DNA of 6,885 bases from the NCBI GenBank assembly GCA_043101635.1, contig JBICIE010000108.1, positions 1 through 6,885 of the forward strand. The letters are read 5' to 3'. The notes beneath the pieces are model-generated. The model made no database searches, was not told the DNA's origin, and saw only the letters and a program-made list of their open reading frames with translations. The position numbers and the translations under genes are program-made. This document shows, piece by piece, positions 6,869 to 6,885 of the stretch (position 1 is the first letter of the stretch; each line of letters starts with the position of its first letter). This DNA comes from CAYMJK01 sp043101635. GTDB lineage: Bacteria > Planctomycetota > Phycisphaerae > Phycisphaerales > UBA1924.

Positions 6869-6885
6869 AGATCGGAAGAGCGTCG
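6869..6885 (+). other. Illumina adapter remnant at contig end
   Basis: The final 17 bases, agatcggaagagcgtcg, are identical to the start of the Illumina TruSeq read-2 adapter. An exact 17-base match placed precisely at the end is very unlikely by chance. These bases are not genomic, and the residues they would add to the isomerase (D-R-K-S-V) are artificial. Confidence 0.95.

Noticed and set aside
1..6885. CRISPR array, tRNA/rRNA genes, transposase, toxin-antitoxin or phage genes
   Set aside because: I looked on both strands and saw no spaced repeats, RNA-gene signatures or mobile-element proteins; the non-coding gaps are all about 112 bp or less.

Overview
This is a GC-rich window (about two thirds G+C by eye) of 6.9 kb, almost fully coding, with four protein genes and no RNA gene, CRISPR array or insertion sequence that I can see. 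The secreted right-handed beta-helix protein with a C-terminal PA14-like domain, the AraB-like kinase and fucose-isomerase-like proteins, and the GC-rich intergenic palindromes suggest an uncultured Planctomycetota-type bacterium. That assignment is inference from memory of protein style; there is no marker gene here. The last 17 bases match the Illumina TruSeq read-2 adapter, so the window looks like the end of a short-read, probably metagenomic, contig.

Layout. Positions 1-109 are a convergent intergenic space with two perfect 10-bp hairpins. The first, followed by a T-rich tract, is a terminator for an unseen plus-strand gene to the left. Positions 110-1258 (minus strand) encode an MsmX/UgpC/MalK-type sugar ABC transporter ATPase standing alone. 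Positions 1259-1370 form a divergent promoter space with a helically phased direct repeat. Positions 1371-3662 (plus) encode an exported 763-residue beta-helix plus PA14-like protein. Positions 3663-3755 carry two hairpins. Positions 3756-5450 (plus) encode an L-ribulokinase-like FGGY kinase. After a 21-bp gap and a strong Shine-Dalgarno sequence, a fucose/arabinose isomerase-like enzyme starts at 5472 and runs off the window.

How the genes may work together. The isomerase and kinase form a tight two-gene unit that would turn an aldose (L-arabinose, D-arabinose, L-fucose or similar) into a ketose and then a ketose phosphate. The exported beta-helix protein upstream could bind or cleave a glycan outside the cytoplasm, and the divergent ATPase could energise uptake of the released sugar through permeases encoded elsewhere. 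This reads as a small carbohydrate-use locus; the substrate cannot be fixed from sequence alone. I see no clearly unprecedented system. The points most worth checking are the AraB-like kinase paired with a FucI-like rather than AraA-like isomerase, the kinase's altered C-terminal FGGY motif, the palindromes between genes, and the adapter at the contig end.
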